Source: Microvirga sp.
GTDB taxonomy: Bacteria > Pseudomonadota > Alphaproteobacteria > Rhizobiales > Beijerinckiaceae
DNA: 64,000 nucleotides
NCBI GenBank assembly: GCA_031181145.1
Contig: JAPSLB010000010.1
Location: forward strand, 1 to 64,000
Direction of reading: 5' to 3'
Part shown: positions 29,664-38,909 of the stretch, in pieces
How positions within the stretch are numbered: position 1 is the first letter of the stretch
Layout of the letters: each line of letters begins with the position of its first letter
The notes under the pieces: model-generated
Seen by the model: only the letters and a program-made list of their open reading frames with translations
The model's database searches: none
Told to the model about the DNA's origin: nothing
Translations under genes and position numbers: made by a program

Positions 29664-30758
29664 CTATGCGATGGCTTGCAGCGGATCCGCTTTTCCGTTC
29701 GCACGACGCAGATGAGCAGCGTCGAGGCGCACACCGGGCAGGCTGCGGTAGATCTTCAGATAATGCTCCGCCATGCGTTCGACAGTGAAACGCTGCAGGA
29801 AGCAGCGTCGGACCTCTGCCCGGTCCAGGACCTTGAGGGCATCGACGGCCTTCACGGCTTCCTCGACACTGTCGACGATGAAACCAGATACGCCATGTTC
29901 GACGACCTCCGGCACAGATCCGCAGCGGAAGGCAATCACCGGGGTGCCGCAGGCCATGGCCTCGATCATCACGAGCCCGAACGGCTCGGGCCAGTCGACG
30001 GGGAAGAGCAGGGCAGCAGCATTGCCGAGGAAGTCAGCCTTCTCGCTCTCGTCGATCTCGCCGATGAACTCGACATCGGGGTGGCTTTCGATCATCGGCC
30101 TGACGACCTCGTCCCAATAAGCCTTGTCCGCCTTGTCGATCTTCGCTGCCATTCGAAGAGGCATTCCGGCCTCCACGGCAATCCTGATCGCACGATCAGG
30201 ACGCTTCTCCGGCGAGATCCGCCCGAGGAAAGCGAGATATCCCCCGGTCGCCGCCGGGCGGAAAGGCAGGAGGGTCTTGGGCAGCCCATGGTGGACGGTG
30301 CCGGTCCAGTTCGCATCCGGGAGCGGCTTGCGCTGATCGTTCGAAATGGAGACCAGCGGAATGTCCGGGAAGACCCCGTAGAAGGGAGCCAGATCGACGA
30401 GATCCAGTCGTCCATGGGTCGTCGTGACGGTCCGGTCCGCGAAATCCCGAATGAGGGGAAAGTGCAGCAGATCGATGTGGAAATGGATGATATCGAATTC
30501 GTGAGCCCGCTGCCTCACCTGTTCCATCATCATGATGTGGTACGGCAGCGGATCCTTGACGGCAGGATTGAGCCGGAGAGCCAGATCGCAGCACCGCACG
30601 AGCTCGGCCTGGGTGATCGAGTCGCCGGAGGCAAACAGGGTGACGTCGTGTCCCTGGCGAACCAACTCTTCGGTGAGATAGGAAACGATCCGTTCGGTTC
30701 CCCCGTAGAGCTTGGGCGGAACCCGTTCGTACAAAGGAGCCACCTGGGCAATCTTCAT
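29664..30758 (-). CDS. Family 4 glycosyltransferase
   Basis: 364 aa with GT-B fold. N-terminal acceptor domain MKIAQVAPLYERVPPKLYGGTE; C-terminal donor domain with LAFLGRISPEKRPDRAI (donor-phosphate Arg and Lys) and the E-x7-E motif in EPFGLVMIEAMACGTPVIAF. Members transfer sugars from nucleotide sugars. The ATG at 30758 has AGGAGG eight bases upstream; the frame extends 25 codons upstream without homology. It is the first gene of a two-gene unit with the debranching-like enzyme. Confidence 0.9.
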   Translation of the reverse strand: MKIAQVAPLYERVPPKLYGGTERIVSYLTEELVRQGHDVTLFASGDSITQAELVRCCDLALRLNPAVKDPLPYHIMMMEQVRQRAHEFDIIHFHIDLLHFPLIRDFADRTVTTTHGRLDLVDLAPFYGVFPDIPLVSISNDQRKPLPDANWTGTVHHGLPKTLLPFRPAATGGYLAFLGRISPEKRPDRAIRIAVEAGMPLRMAAKIDKADKAYWDEVVRPMIESHPDVEFIGEIDESEKADFLGNAAALLFPVDWPEPFGLVMIEAMACGTPVIAFRCGSVPEVVEHGVSGFIVDSVEEAVKAVDALKVLDRAEVRRCFLQRFTVERMAEHYLKIYRSLPGVRLDAAHLRRANGKADPLQAIA

Positions 30759-31008
30759 CGGCAAAACCTCCTCGAAGAGCGAAGAATCGACAATGAGATT
30801 CGCGCGGCTGCGGAATGTCGGCCCGCGCGGCACAAGGCCCTATCGAGATAGGCATCACGCTCAAGCTTGCAAGAGGCCCGAGCCGCAGGGCGATCCATAC
30901 CCCCGATCGATGCCCGCTTCCGACCGAGGCTGTCGCCCGAAGAGACCCGCTCGGCTCCCGGTCGCTCCTGGAGAGCGGAGGCGGATCGGCGACATGCCTA
31001 TCGCAGAG

Positions 31009-31206
31009 TCAAGCCCCGTCCGCCCAGCCTGCAGACCGTCTGATCCGCTCGGCCGCTTCGCTCGCTGGGATTCCGTCAGTATACCAGTCCAACAAGGCCA
31101 GGTTCATTCGTCCTTCGATGAGCTCATGCGCCTCCTCGGGCAACTGATCCGCAATGTCCTGAAGGTACTGCGAGAAGCCACCTACCATATGCATCTTCTC
31201 ATACAT
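31009..31206 (-). CDS. Small hypothetical protein (65 aa)
   Basis: 65 codons. The sequence has natural protein character: a helical QYLQDIADQLPEEAHELIEGRMNL stretch in two halves (QYLQDIADQLPEE and AHELIEGRMNL), then LLDWYTDGIPASEAAERIRR, which looks like a small helical domain. Ribosome-binding evidence is weak; the first and fifth codons are both ATG. I do not recognise it. The rest of the 30759-31292 gap shows nothing supportable. Confidence 0.45.
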   Translation of the reverse strand: MYEKMHMVGGFSQYLQDIADQLPEEAHELIEGRMNLALLDWYTDGIPASEAAERIRRSAGWADGA

Positions 31207-31292
31207 CCGGAGGAAGAGATGCCTGATACAAAGGAGGGGACGTCGCGTCTCCCCCGCCGAATCGATTTTCAGCCTGAATTGCTACGACCGCA

Positions 31293-31790
31293 TCAGGCAG
31301 CATCATTCCGCGGCGATGCGATAGGCACGCTCATGACCGCTGCCTCGGGCATGCGGCGTTCATCCATATCGATCACGCTCCGGGACCCAGGACCGGTGCG
31401 GTCGACACCACGGCCGACCCTCCACGGAAGCCGCATCGCCTCTCGCAGGATCATCTCCTTGTCGACGCGTTCGGCCTTGTCCTCGCGCAACTCCCGCTTG
31501 GCGCGCCTGAGTTGCTTGGCCACCTTTTCAAGAGCAGCTCTGAACGCGGCGTAAATGTCCTTGTCCTTGGCCTCACCGCTCATCATCTGCAGCGCGCCCA
31601 TCTGCATGTTGACCGCGCAGCGGTAGGTGGTTCCCTCTCTGTTGAAGTGCACCGTGGCCGTATTCAGGTACCCGAAATATTTCCCTGCCATCTGTAGGAT
31701 GCTCTTTCTGGCGTAGGCCGGGATCATATCGTCCAAGTCGACATTCGAGCTTTGCACCAGGACAGTCCGATCCACGCTTTTGAGCTTCAT
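31293..31790 (-). CDS. Ribosome hibernation factor-like protein (HPF/RaiA, S30AE family)
   Basis: 165 aa. Residues about 8-105 fit the S30AE fold: VQSSNVDLDDMIPAYARKSI, then AGKYFGYLNTATVHFNREG, then AFRAALEKVAKQLRRAKRELRED. Such proteins bind the 30S decoding site and silence ribosomes in stationary phase. The C-terminal 50 residues are unlike the long-HPF dimerisation domain. The ATG at 31790 has GGAGA eight bases upstream. It lies in a block of stress genes next to an FtsH-type protease. Confidence 0.8.
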   Translation of the reverse strand: MKLKSVDRTVLVQSSNVDLDDMIPAYARKSILQMAGKYFGYLNTATVHFNREGTTYRCAVNMQMGALQMMSGEAKDKDIYAAFRAALEKVAKQLRRAKRELREDKAERVDKEMILREAMRLPWRVGRGVDRTGPGSRSVIDMDERRMPEAAVMSVPIASPRNDAA

Positions 31791-31962
31791 TGGTGTCTCC
31801 ATCTGATGAAGGTTTGAAAGCGAATCGATTGGAAGCAAGGGCTCAAGCGGGCGCCAGTGGCAGACCGGCTCTGCGCGCGAACCCATCCCAGGCTCGCACC
31901 TGCAGCCCGCCGGCGCCTGGCCATCAGGTGGGGCACCCTGCCCAGGCACCCTCACCCCATGG

Positions 31963-32106
31963 TCATTTCTTCATTCCGGAGCGCGCGCCTGCGCCGGAGT
32001 CACGCCTGTCGCGCCCGCCACTCCAGAACGACAGCTTACCGGTTACCTTCTTGAGCGTATCTGCGATATCGTATTTCAGCTTGTTGGCGATGTCAGACAT
32101 GTTCAT
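31963..32106 (-). CDS. Small basic protein (47 aa)
   Basis: 48 codons including the stop. The product starts MNMSDIANKLKYDIADTLKK, a plausible amphipathic helix, then VTGKLSFWSGGRDRRD and a basic Gly/Arg tail ending GMKK. An AGAGG element lies seven bases upstream of the ATG. A TGAAC-N16-CGTT promoter-like element lies about 50 bases upstream. The family is unknown; its position between the ftsH-like and hibernation-factor genes on the same strand suggests a stress role. Confidence 0.55.
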   Translation of the reverse strand: MNMSDIANKLKYDIADTLKKVTGKLSFWSGGRDRRDSGAGARSGMKK

Positions 32107-32150
32107 GACAAACCTCTTGAGGTTCGGCACACAGTCCGTGCCGCAATATC

Positions 32151-32175
32151 AACGCGCATCCTCACCGCGTGTTCA
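32151..32175 (-). promoter_or_regulatory. EcfG-like promoter element before the 47-aa gene
   Basis: Minus strand TGAAC, 16 bases, CGTT. The -10 and spacing match the EcfG consensus exactly and the -35 matches four of five bases. The distance to the ATG at 32106 is about 45 bases. Confidence 0.35.
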
Positions 32176-32278
32176 GCTCTGCTCACGCGAGCTCCGAGCC
32201 TCGGAGACGAGGTTTCCGCTCGAAGCAGCCACCCTGCAAGCGGCGCGAGACGCACCTGTCGACAACGTACCGGTTCTT

Positions 32279-34174
32279 TCAACGCGTTTCCGTGCTCCGG
32301 CTCCCACGCGAAGGGCCGTCTCTCTCGATCTCGACGGCCGGGGCCCGTGGAAGACCAGTCGACGCACCCGTGAGTTGCTGAAGCTCCGCCTCGTCGAGAG
32401 TTTCCTTCTCCAGCAGACGCCGTGCGGTCCGCTCCAGAACGTCGCGGCGCTCCCGCAGGAGAGAGATTGTCCGCTCAAGGACCCGGTCCACGATCGCTCG
32501 CACCTCGTCGTCAATGGCAGAGGCCGTTTCGTCCGAATACGAGCGCTCCTGGGGGCCATTGGCGAGCGGGTTCGGGCTCAGGAAAGAGCGACTGTCCTTC
32601 TCCAGAGCGATATTTCCCAGCCGTTCCGACATGCCGTAGCGCGTCACCATGGAGCGGGCGATGTCCGTTACCCGCGCGAGATCATCCGCCGCTCCGGTCG
32701 AGAGATGGCCGAACACGATGAGTTCGGCGGCCCGCCCTCCTAGCAGCACCGCCATTTTGTTCTCCAGCTCCTCGCGGGTCATCAGGAAGCGATCCTCGGT
32801 GGGCCGCTGGATCGTATAGCCCAGAGCGCCGACACCGCGCGGGATGATCGACACCTTGTGTACCGGGTCCACGTTGGGCAGCGCCAGCGCGACGAGCGCA
32901 TGCCCCATCTCGTGATAGGCCACGATCTCGCGCTCCTTCGGATTGAGGAGACGGTTACGCTTCTCCAAGCCTGCCACGATGCGCTCTACGGCGTTGTTGA
33001 AATCGGTCATCGTCACCGCATCCGCCCCCCGCCGTGTGGCAAGCAGGGCCGCCTCGTTGACGAGATTCGCAAGATCCGCGCCTGTGAAGCCCGGAGTGAG
33101 CGCAGCCACCTTTTCGGCATCGACATCGGAGGCCAGCTTGGCTTTTCGCATATGCACCTGCAGGATCTCGACGCGCCCCTTCCTGTCCGGCCGGTCCACG
33201 AGAACCTGCCGGTCGAAGCGCCCGGCCCGCAGCAGGGCCGGATCCAGGATTTCGGGTCGGTTGGTGGCCCCGAGAAGCACCAGGCCGCTCCGGGAATCGA
33301 ACCCGTCGAGCTCGACGAGAAGCTGGTTGAGGGTCTGCTCCTTCTCGTCATGACCGCCCGCAAGTCCACCCATCCCACGGGCCCGACCAAGGGCATCGAG
33401 CTCGTCGATGAAGATGATCGCCGGAGCCTTCTCGCGCGCCTGCTGGAAGAGATCGCGCACGCGGGCTGCGCCGACGCCCACGAACATCTCGACGAATTCC
33501 GATCCGGAAATGGAGAAGAACGGCACCTTGGCCTCGCCTGCCACCGCCTTGGCGAGCAGCGTCTTGCCCGTACCCGGGGGACCGACCAGGAGAACGCCCT
33601 TCGGCATGCGCCCGCCGAGGCGGCTGTATTGTTCGGGGCTTCTCAGAAACTCGACGATTTCGCGGAGTTCGTCCTTGGCTTCATCCACGCCAGCGACATC
33701 GCCGAACCGCACGCCCGTATCCGCCTCGACGTAGATCTTGGCCTTGCTTTTTCCAATCTGCATCAGCCCACCGCCGAGACCGCCCTGGGCGGCCATCCGG
33801 CGCAACAGAAAGGCCCAGATCCCAAAGAACACCAGAACCGGCAGAACCCAGGACAGAATGTCCCGCAACAGGGTGTTTTCAATCTGCCCCGTATAGGTCA
33901 CGCCATATTGTTGAAGCTCCTGCGCGAAGTCTGGGTCCACTCTCGTGGTCGCGAACCGCGTCTGCCCGCTCGGCAGCGGCTCCTTCAGCCGCCCCTGGAT
34001 GAAACGGTCGGAGATCCCGATTTCGGCAACCTTGCCCTCCTGGAGCAGCTCCTGAAACTGACTGTAGGGAATTGGCGCGATCTGTTGGGCCGTGCTGAAG
34101 AAGTACTGAATCAGCAAAATTCCGAGAAACGCGGCGACCCAGTACCAGGTGTTGAAGCGCTTCGCCTTTTCCAT
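32279..34174 (-). CDS. ftsH: FtsH-type ATP-dependent zinc metalloprotease
   Basis: 631 aa. Two N-terminal membrane segments (about residues 10-27 and 105-125) flank a periplasmic domain. AAA domain: Walker A GPPGTGKT, Walker [10 protein letters not shown], pore loop [17 protein letters not shown] (pore Phe/Val/Gly) and second region of homology [20 protein letters not shown]. The zinc site is HEMGH, with Met in place of the common Ala, and the third ligand is in the [10 protein letters not shown] region. It degrades membrane proteins. Gene context (stress proteins, no folP/hpt or tilS nearby) suggests an accessory FtsH, not the housekeeping copy, but that is inference. Confidence 0.92.
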   Translation of the reverse strand: MEKAKRFNTWYWVAAFLGILLIQYFFSTAQQIAPIPYSQFQELLQEGKVAEIGISDRFIQGRLKEPLPSGQTRFATTRVDPDFAQELQQYGVTYTGQIENTLLRDILSWVLPVLVFFGIWAFLLRRMAAQGGLGGGLMQIGKSKAKIYVEADTGVRFGDVAGVDEAKDELREIVEFLRSPEQYSRLGGRMPKGVLLVGPPGTGKTLLAKAVAGEAKVPFFSISGSEFVEMFVGVGAARVRDLFQQAREKAPAIIFIDELDALGRARGMGGLAGGHDEKEQTLNQLLVELDGFDSRSGLVLLGATNRPEILDPALLRAGRFDRQVLVDRPDRKGRVEILQVHMRKAKLASDVDAEKVAALTPGFTGADLANLVNEAALLATRRGADAVTMTDFNNAVERIVAGLEKRNRLLNPKEREIVAYHEMGHALVALALPNVDPVHKVSIIPRGVGALGYTIQRPTEDRFLMTREELENKMAVLLGGRAAELIVFGHLSTGAADDLARVTDIARSMVTRYGMSERLGNIALEKDSRSFLSPNPLANGPQERSYSDETASAIDDEVRAIVDRVLERTISLLRERRDVLERTARRLLEKETLDEAELQQLTGASTGLPRAPAVEIERDGPSRGSRSTETR

Positions 34175-34535
34175 AAGAGGTCCTCATGACAGCCCACCTG
34201 CAGGGCAGGAACCTGCCTACAGGGCTAGAGGATCAACGTGAGGCATAGGGCCTGGTTCGATCGGGTGCTCATCGTCATAAGGAGCGGCTAATGAGCTGTC
34301 GATGCTGGCCGGGATCGCTCCACCCGGCTTTGGCCCGACCTGAGACGGACCCGGTCGCGCCTGCTGCCCAATTCATGCCCGCCAAGGGTTTCGTGCAGTC
34401 CGTCGGCCATCGAGGAACAGGTCGAGCTTGCTTGCCGGCGATCCATGCAGCTGTGCACAATCGCGCAGAGCAGGAACCGGAGGTCCGCGCCAGCGATCCG
34501 AAGGGTCAGGTTCGGAAGATGGGCCTGCTTTCCAC
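34175..34535. other. Gap upstream of the ftsH-like gene
   Basis: About 360 bases without a supportable gene. On the minus strand CGAAC (34259-34255), 16 bases and CGTT (34238-34235) form an EcfG-like promoter with one -35 mismatch, about 60 bases before the ftsH-like start. The remainder near the EamA gene end shows nothing. Confidence 0.4.
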
Positions 34536-34973
34536 TCACGCTCGGTAGGCTACGAGGATGGTACCGGCGGCGATGAAGGCGACGCCGAGCCAGTTCGGCA
34601 GGGACAGTCGTTCGCCCAGAAAAGCAACGCCGAAGAGTGCGACGAGGACGACGCTCAGTTTGTCGACGGGCGCGACCCGTGCGGCATCGCCGAGCTTGAG
34701 CGCCCTGAAATAGCAGAGCCACGAGGCTCCCGTAGCGAGGCCGGAGAGCACCAGGAACAGATAGCTGCGACCCGAGATCGACTCGAGAGGTTGCCATTGC
34801 CCTGTTGCCATCAGGATCGCACCGAGAGCGCAAAGTATGACGACCGTGCGGATGAAGGTCGCGACGTCCGAATTGACATTCTCGACCCCGATCTTCGCGA
34901 AAATGGCTGTCAGTGCCGCGAAGGCTGCGGACAGGAGCGCCCAGAACTGCCATGATCCGAAAGCCGATTTCAT
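34536..34973 (-). CDS. EamA/DMT-type small multidrug/metabolite transporter
   Basis: 145 aa, half the size of a standard EamA protein, with four to five membrane segments. It starts MKSAFGSWQFWALLSAAFAAL and contains KIGVENVNSDVATFIRT and PVDKLSVVLVALFGVAFLGE, the typical DMT motif with the Lys and the Glu of the last helices. As a single EamA domain it would have to dimerise. Its ATG overlaps the stop of the LysR/TrpD2-like fusion gene by four bases (ATGA), so translation is coupled. Confidence 0.87.
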   Translation of the reverse strand: MKSAFGSWQFWALLSAAFAALTAIFAKIGVENVNSDVATFIRTVVILCALGAILMATGQWQPLESISGRSYLFLVLSGLATGASWLCYFRALKLGDAARVAPVDKLSVVLVALFGVAFLGERLSLPNWLGVAFIAAGTILVAYRA

Positions 34974-36445
34974 CGGGCCACCTCACTCGAGCGAGAACGA
35001 ATCCTCGACACGTCTTTGATACGCCGTTCCCAAAGTTCCCTTGCAGTCACGAGACACTCCTCGAGACGATCCGCATCACCGCCATTCAGTGTGAGGAGCG
35101 CCACAGCCGCGGTGGCACTGATGATTTCCGTCGCTCGCCCGTCGCGCACGGATCCGTTCCAGACCCCGCGCCAATATTCGAGGCTCGTCATTCCCGTCAA
35201 CGGATAGGACATCGGTTCTGGCAAAGCCGAGACGAAAAGGCTCTCCGCACGGCCGCCGACCAGCCGGAGCAGCGTGCTCGAGCGGAACGGGGTTGCCTCG
35301 GCAGCGTCTCGGCTGGCCCCCATGACAGTCAGGTTCCTGCAGCCGAGAAGCGCTCCGGTGTCGCAGTGCAGCTCACGATAAGCCGGACGCACGACGCCCA
35401 TCATGATCGAGGGCGCGCCCAGAGGGTTGAGCAGCGGCATCAGCGAATTGACCGGCGTGCGTGTCTCGAACAGGCCATAAAGCATATGCAGACGATGGAG
35501 CTGGGACGACATTGCGGCGACCGGCAGATAAGCAATTCCATGAGTGGCGACAGCCTCTCTGGCGGACGCGATGCTCTCGCAGACGGGGATGCCGATGGTG
35601 TCCGCCGCCGATACGATCGTGCCTCTCGTACCGCCAGCGCCGTCCAGACCGTGCAGAAGGATCTTGTGGCCCGCCTGCGCCAGCAGCAGCGCCGCCTGCA
35701 GGAACCAGGGCATTCTGCGGGATTTCGGAGAAATATAGGCAGGCCAATCCAGATCGATGCAACATGCTTCCGGATCCGAAGCCCCCAGGTGGGTGCGAGC
35801 TGCGCGAACCAGGCCGGCCAACTCGGCGGCGGTCTCTCCCCTGAAATTCATCACGGACAGGAGCGCTCCGATCTGTGCGGGATCCGCCTCGCCCTGGAGA
35901 ATGATGCGGAACGCATCCTCCGCCTCGCCGGTGGTGAGTGGACGGCTGTGCCCGAGGCCGGCGCCGACCGTCGCAATGTGCTTCGCGAGCCGTTTGCGGG
36001 TGTCCTCCGCTTTCCCGAGAGATACGAGCTTGCGCGCGAAAGCGTCCGGCGGGGGCTCGCCCTCGAGGAGGATGCTCGGCCGCGCCGTCAAGGGCGCGGC
36101 TTCGATGACAGGACGGCCGGACCAGGAGGAGGGATCGATCACCACCCCGCCCGGAGCCTTCTCTTGCGGCCGGGACAGCGCCTCGGCCTCCGCGGCCAGA
36201 GCCCGCAGCCGCTGGCGCATGGATTCCGCGAAGGGTGTCGGGATCAAGCGACGGGACGAGCGGATGAAGATCGGATCGTCATAAACCTCTCGGATCTGGC
36301 CGAGGAGCCTGCTCATGGCAGGAGCGCTCATTCCGAGGCGCTCGGCGGCGCGGTTGACGCTTCCTTCCACGAGCAATGCATCCAATGCCAGGAGGAGGCG
36401 GAGATGACCGAGTTTCAGGTCGGGTTCTTGTGATGCAGGATCCAC
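34970..36445 (-). CDS. LysR-type HTH fused to a TrpD2-like phosphoribosyltransferase-fold protein
   Basis: 491 aa in two parts. Residues about 10-72 are a LysR/NodD-type winged HTH (LRLLLALDALLVEGSVNRAA then ERLGMSAPAMSRLLGQIRE, ending IPTPFAESM). The usual LysR effector domain is absent. Instead, from about residue 145 the protein resembles the anthranilate phosphoribosyltransferase-like TrpD2/YbiB family: a helical AFRIILQGEADPAQIGALLS segment, then LLHGLDGAGGTRGTI. The PRPP-binding GTGGD loop of true TrpD is not recognisable; DLDWPAYISPKSRR stands in that region. TrpD2 relatives bind nucleic acid, so a DNA-binding role is plausible. It is coupled to the EamA gene. Confidence 0.82.
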   Translation of the reverse strand: MDPASQEPDLKLGHLRLLLALDALLVEGSVNRAAERLGMSAPAMSRLLGQIREVYDDPIFIRSSRRLIPTPFAESMRQRLRALAAEAEALSRPQEKAPGGVVIDPSSWSGRPVIEAAPLTARPSILLEGEPPPDAFARKLVSLGKAEDTRKRLAKHIATVGAGLGHSRPLTTGEAEDAFRIILQGEADPAQIGALLSVMNFRGETAAELAGLVRAARTHLGASDPEACCIDLDWPAYISPKSRRMPWFLQAALLLAQAGHKILLHGLDGAGGTRGTIVSAADTIGIPVCESIASAREAVATHGIAYLPVAAMSSQLHRLHMLYGLFETRTPVNSLMPLLNPLGAPSIMMGVVRPAYRELHCDTGALLGCRNLTVMGASRDAAEATPFRSSTLLRLVGGRAESLFVSALPEPMSYPLTGMTSLEYWRGVWNGSVRDGRATEIISATAAVALLTLNGGDADRLEECLVTARELWERRIKDVSRIRSRSSEVAR

Positions 36446-36509
36446 AATAGCTCTGTTTCACAGCCGAGCCGCAGGCGCCAGGCAATGGTGCGTCGTTTGC
36501 TCAAGTGAC

Positions 36510-36574
36510 CTTGCCTATTCCCTATTCCGGCAAGTCTTTCAAGCGGCAGAGGAATACTTTAGAGCCGTTATAAA
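36510..36574. promoter_or_regulatory. Candidate regulatory palindromes upstream of the siderophore receptor
   Basis: The 238-base divergent region holds CTTGCC-N13-GGCAAG (36510-36534), which could bind a dimeric regulator such as the LysR-HTH fusion, and TTTAGA-N5-TATAAA (36558-36574), a near palindrome resembling an Irr-type iron control element. An AT-rich stretch follows. These are visual candidates only. Confidence 0.3.
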
Positions 36575-36683
36575 TTGCGTTTTCCTGAACTCAGAATGAC
36601 TCTCAAACATAGCCGTTGACCCCCTTCTTCCGCAGAACCTACTAGCCCCTATCGCTTGGTTTCTAGTGAGTTGGGGGCAAAGA

Positions 36684-38840
36684 ATGGGATTGGACGCGTC
36701 GGTTCAGCGGGATATCGGCACGGGATCTGCAGCGAAGGACAGAACGGGCCGCATGCTCGCCCTCCTTGCTTGCACCAGCCTGTCGGCCGCACTCTTCGCC
36801 ATCCCGTCCGCCGTGGCCCAGACGGGCGATGGCTCCCCATCCGCCACGGGCGGAGATGTGATCTCCCTCGATCAGATCGTCGTCACGGCTGCCGGCTTCG
36901 AGCAATCCGTCAAGGATGCTCCTGCGAGCATCTCGGTCATTACCCGCGAGGAACTCGAGAAGGGCGCCTTCCGCGACCTGACGGACGCCCTGAAGGAGGT
37001 CCAGGGCGTCACGGTGACCGGTGTGGCCAATGAGAAGGACATCTTCATTCGTGGTCTCCCGGGCAGTTACACGCTGATCCTCGTTGACGGGAAGCGCCAG
37101 AACACCCGCGATTCCCGCACTAACGGCAACGCAGGCTTCGAGCAGAGCTTCATTCCCCCGATCGCGGCCATCGACCGCATCGAGGTCGTGCGCGGCCCGA
37201 TGTCGTCCCTCTATGGTTCTGACGCCATGGGCGGGGTGATCAACATCATCACGCGGAAAGTGTCCGACACCTGGAGCGGGACCGTCACGACGGAGGGCAC
37301 GCTCCAGCAGCACAACGCGTTCGGCAATTCGGCTCAAGGCACCTTCTACACGAGCGGTCCACTGATCCACCGGGCGCTGGGGCTTCAGCTCTGGGGACGC
37401 GGCTTCGGCCGCGCCGAGGATGAACTCCTGAGCGGCATCACCGGAGCGCGCGAAAGCAATCTCGGCGGGCGCCTGACCTTCACACCGAACGAGTACCATG
37501 ACCTGATGCTGGAAAGCGGCTACACGCGCATCCGGCGGAACGCCTCGAAATGGGGCACACTCGCAGAGGCGGACGATGACACGTACAACCTCAACGACCG
37601 CAAGTACTGGTCGCTGAGCCACGAGGGCCGTTGGGGCCCGACGACATCGAACTTCTCCATCATGCAGGAATGGGCGGAGCGGAGGAGCTACACGGAGAAT
37701 CCGCGAACCTCCGCCTTCGACAAGAGCTCCCGCTCGCCCGAGATCAGGAACACGGTCGTCGACGGCAAGTTCACGACGCCGTTCGAATTCTTCGGCCCCC
37801 ATACCCTGGTGACGGGTGGCCAGTGGTTCAATGCCATGCTGACGGATCAGAACCCCGGCCGCCGCACCGGCATCGACGAGAAGTTCGAGATCAACCAGTG
37901 GGCGCTCTTTGCCGAGGACGAATGGCGTCTGACGGATACGTTCTCGATCACGAACGGCCTGCGCATGGATCACCACGAGATCTATGGCGCCCATTACAGC
38001 CCGCGTAGCTACGCGGTGTGGCACGCAACCGATAACCTCACGTTGAAGGGTGGTATTTCCACGGGTTTCCGCGCCCCTGAAATCCGGCAGATCGCGCCGG
38101 GCTATGCCTATACCACGGGTGGTGGAGGCTGCACTTATGGTCCCAACGGAACCTGCGGCGTCATTCTCGCCAACCCGAACCTGCAGGCGGAAACCAGCAC
38201 GAGCTACGAGATTGGCGCCATCTGGGACAATCTGAGCGGCTTTACCGCCAGCGCGACCTATTTCTACACGGACTTCAAGGACAAGATCAGCAATGCCCTG
38301 GTGCTGGATGATGCCGGCAATCCAGTGCGCTGGTCGGAGAATCCAAACTATCGCCTCTGGTACAGCTACAACATTGACGATGCCGTCATTCAAGGTGTTG
38401 AACTGGCCACCACCTGGCGGGCGACGGATACGCTTTCGTTTCGCGGCAGCTATACCTTCACTGACTCCGAGCAGAGGACCGGCGACTATGCCGGTTTTCC
38501 CCTCGCTCGCACACCCAGGCACATGGCCAATGCACGTGTGGATTGGATCACGCCGGTCGCCGGTCTGGCGACATGGGCCGCTGTGAACTATCACGGCTCC
38601 GAGATCCTGGGCGGCGCCCGCATCGGCACCAATGGAACGCCGGTGATCATCAACGGCCAGGCGGGACGCAAGTATGATGCCTACGCCACGATGGATGTCG
38701 GCCTGTCCTACGACTTCACGGATCAGCTCACCCTGAATGCGGCCCTCTACAACGTCTTCGACAAGGAAGTCGAACCCACGAACTACAACACGGTCGTCGA
38801 AGGGCGCCGCCTGTGGGTGAGCATGTCGGCCACGTTCTGA
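36684..38840 (+). CDS. TonB-dependent siderophore receptor
   Basis: 718 aa. Long signal peptide (about residues 1-46, ending AVAQ). A TonB-box-like DQIVVTAAGFEQ lies at the mature N terminus; the plug domain (about 65-175) contains ASISVITREELEKG, DIFIRGLPGSYTLILVDGKR and VEVVRGP-like IEVVRGPMSSLYGSDAMGG. The C-terminal 22-strand barrel ends in a TonB-receptor C-terminus with LWVSMSATF. Similarity in style is to CirA/FepA-type catecholate receptors. The ATG at 36684 has a GGGGG site; a GTG six codons earlier is possible. It heads a siderophore uptake locus, probably iron-regulated. Confidence 0.93.
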   Translation: MGLDASVQRDIGTGSAAKDRTGRMLALLACTSLSAALFAIPSAVAQTGDGSPSATGGDVISLDQIVVTAAGFEQSVKDAPASISVITREELEKGAFRDLTDALKEVQGVTVTGVANEKDIFIRGLPGSYTLILVDGKRQNTRDSRTNGNAGFEQSFIPPIAAIDRIEVVRGPMSSLYGSDAMGGVINIITRKVSDTWSGTVTTEGTLQQHNAFGNSAQGTFYTSGPLIHRALGLQLWGRGFGRAEDELLSGITGARESNLGGRLTFTPNEYHDLMLESGYTRIRRNASKWGTLAEADDDTYNLNDRKYWSLSHEGRWGPTTSNFSIMQEWAERRSYTENPRTSAFDKSSRSPEIRNTVVDGKFTTPFEFFGPHTLVTGGQWFNAMLTDQNPGRRTGIDEKFEINQWALFAEDEWRLTDTFSITNGLRMDHHEIYGAHYSPRSYAVWHATDNLTLKGGISTGFRAPEIRQIAPGYAYTTGGGGCTYGPNGTCGVILANPNLQAETSTSYEIGAIWDNLSGFTASATYFYTDFKDKISNALVLDDAGNPVRWSENPNYRLWYSYNIDDAVIQGVELATTWRATDTLSFRGSYTFTDSEQRTGDYAGFPLARTPRHMANARVDWITPVAGLATWAAVNYHGSEILGGARIGTNGTPVIINGQAGRKYDAYATMDVGLSYDFTDQLTLNAALYNVFDKEVEPTNYNTVVEGRRLWVSMSATF

Positions 38841-38846
38841 TCTCTG

Positions 38847-38874
38847 CGAGGGGAGCAGAACCTATCCCCTCGCT
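38847..38874 (+). terminator. Hairpin after the TonB receptor gene
   Basis: Perfect 8-bp stem (GCGAGGGG with CCCCTCGC), 12-base loop, four bases after the receptor stop and 35 bases before the next start. It is likely a partial terminator that keeps the receptor expressed above the downstream genes. Confidence 0.45.
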
Positions 38875-38909
38875 CAAACCCGACCTCGGTGTCGTCAAGA
38901 GGAGTGAGC

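Noticed and set aside
29641-29664. GGAAC-N16-GTT on the minus strand before the debranching-like gene
   Set aside because: The spacer to the full CGTT-like box is one base short, it lies at the end of the upstream gene, and the two genes look co-transcribed.
36663-38594. A 643-codon open frame opposite the TonB receptor gene
   Set aside because: The plus-strand receptor is clear in domain order and signal peptide; the antisense product has no recognisable family.
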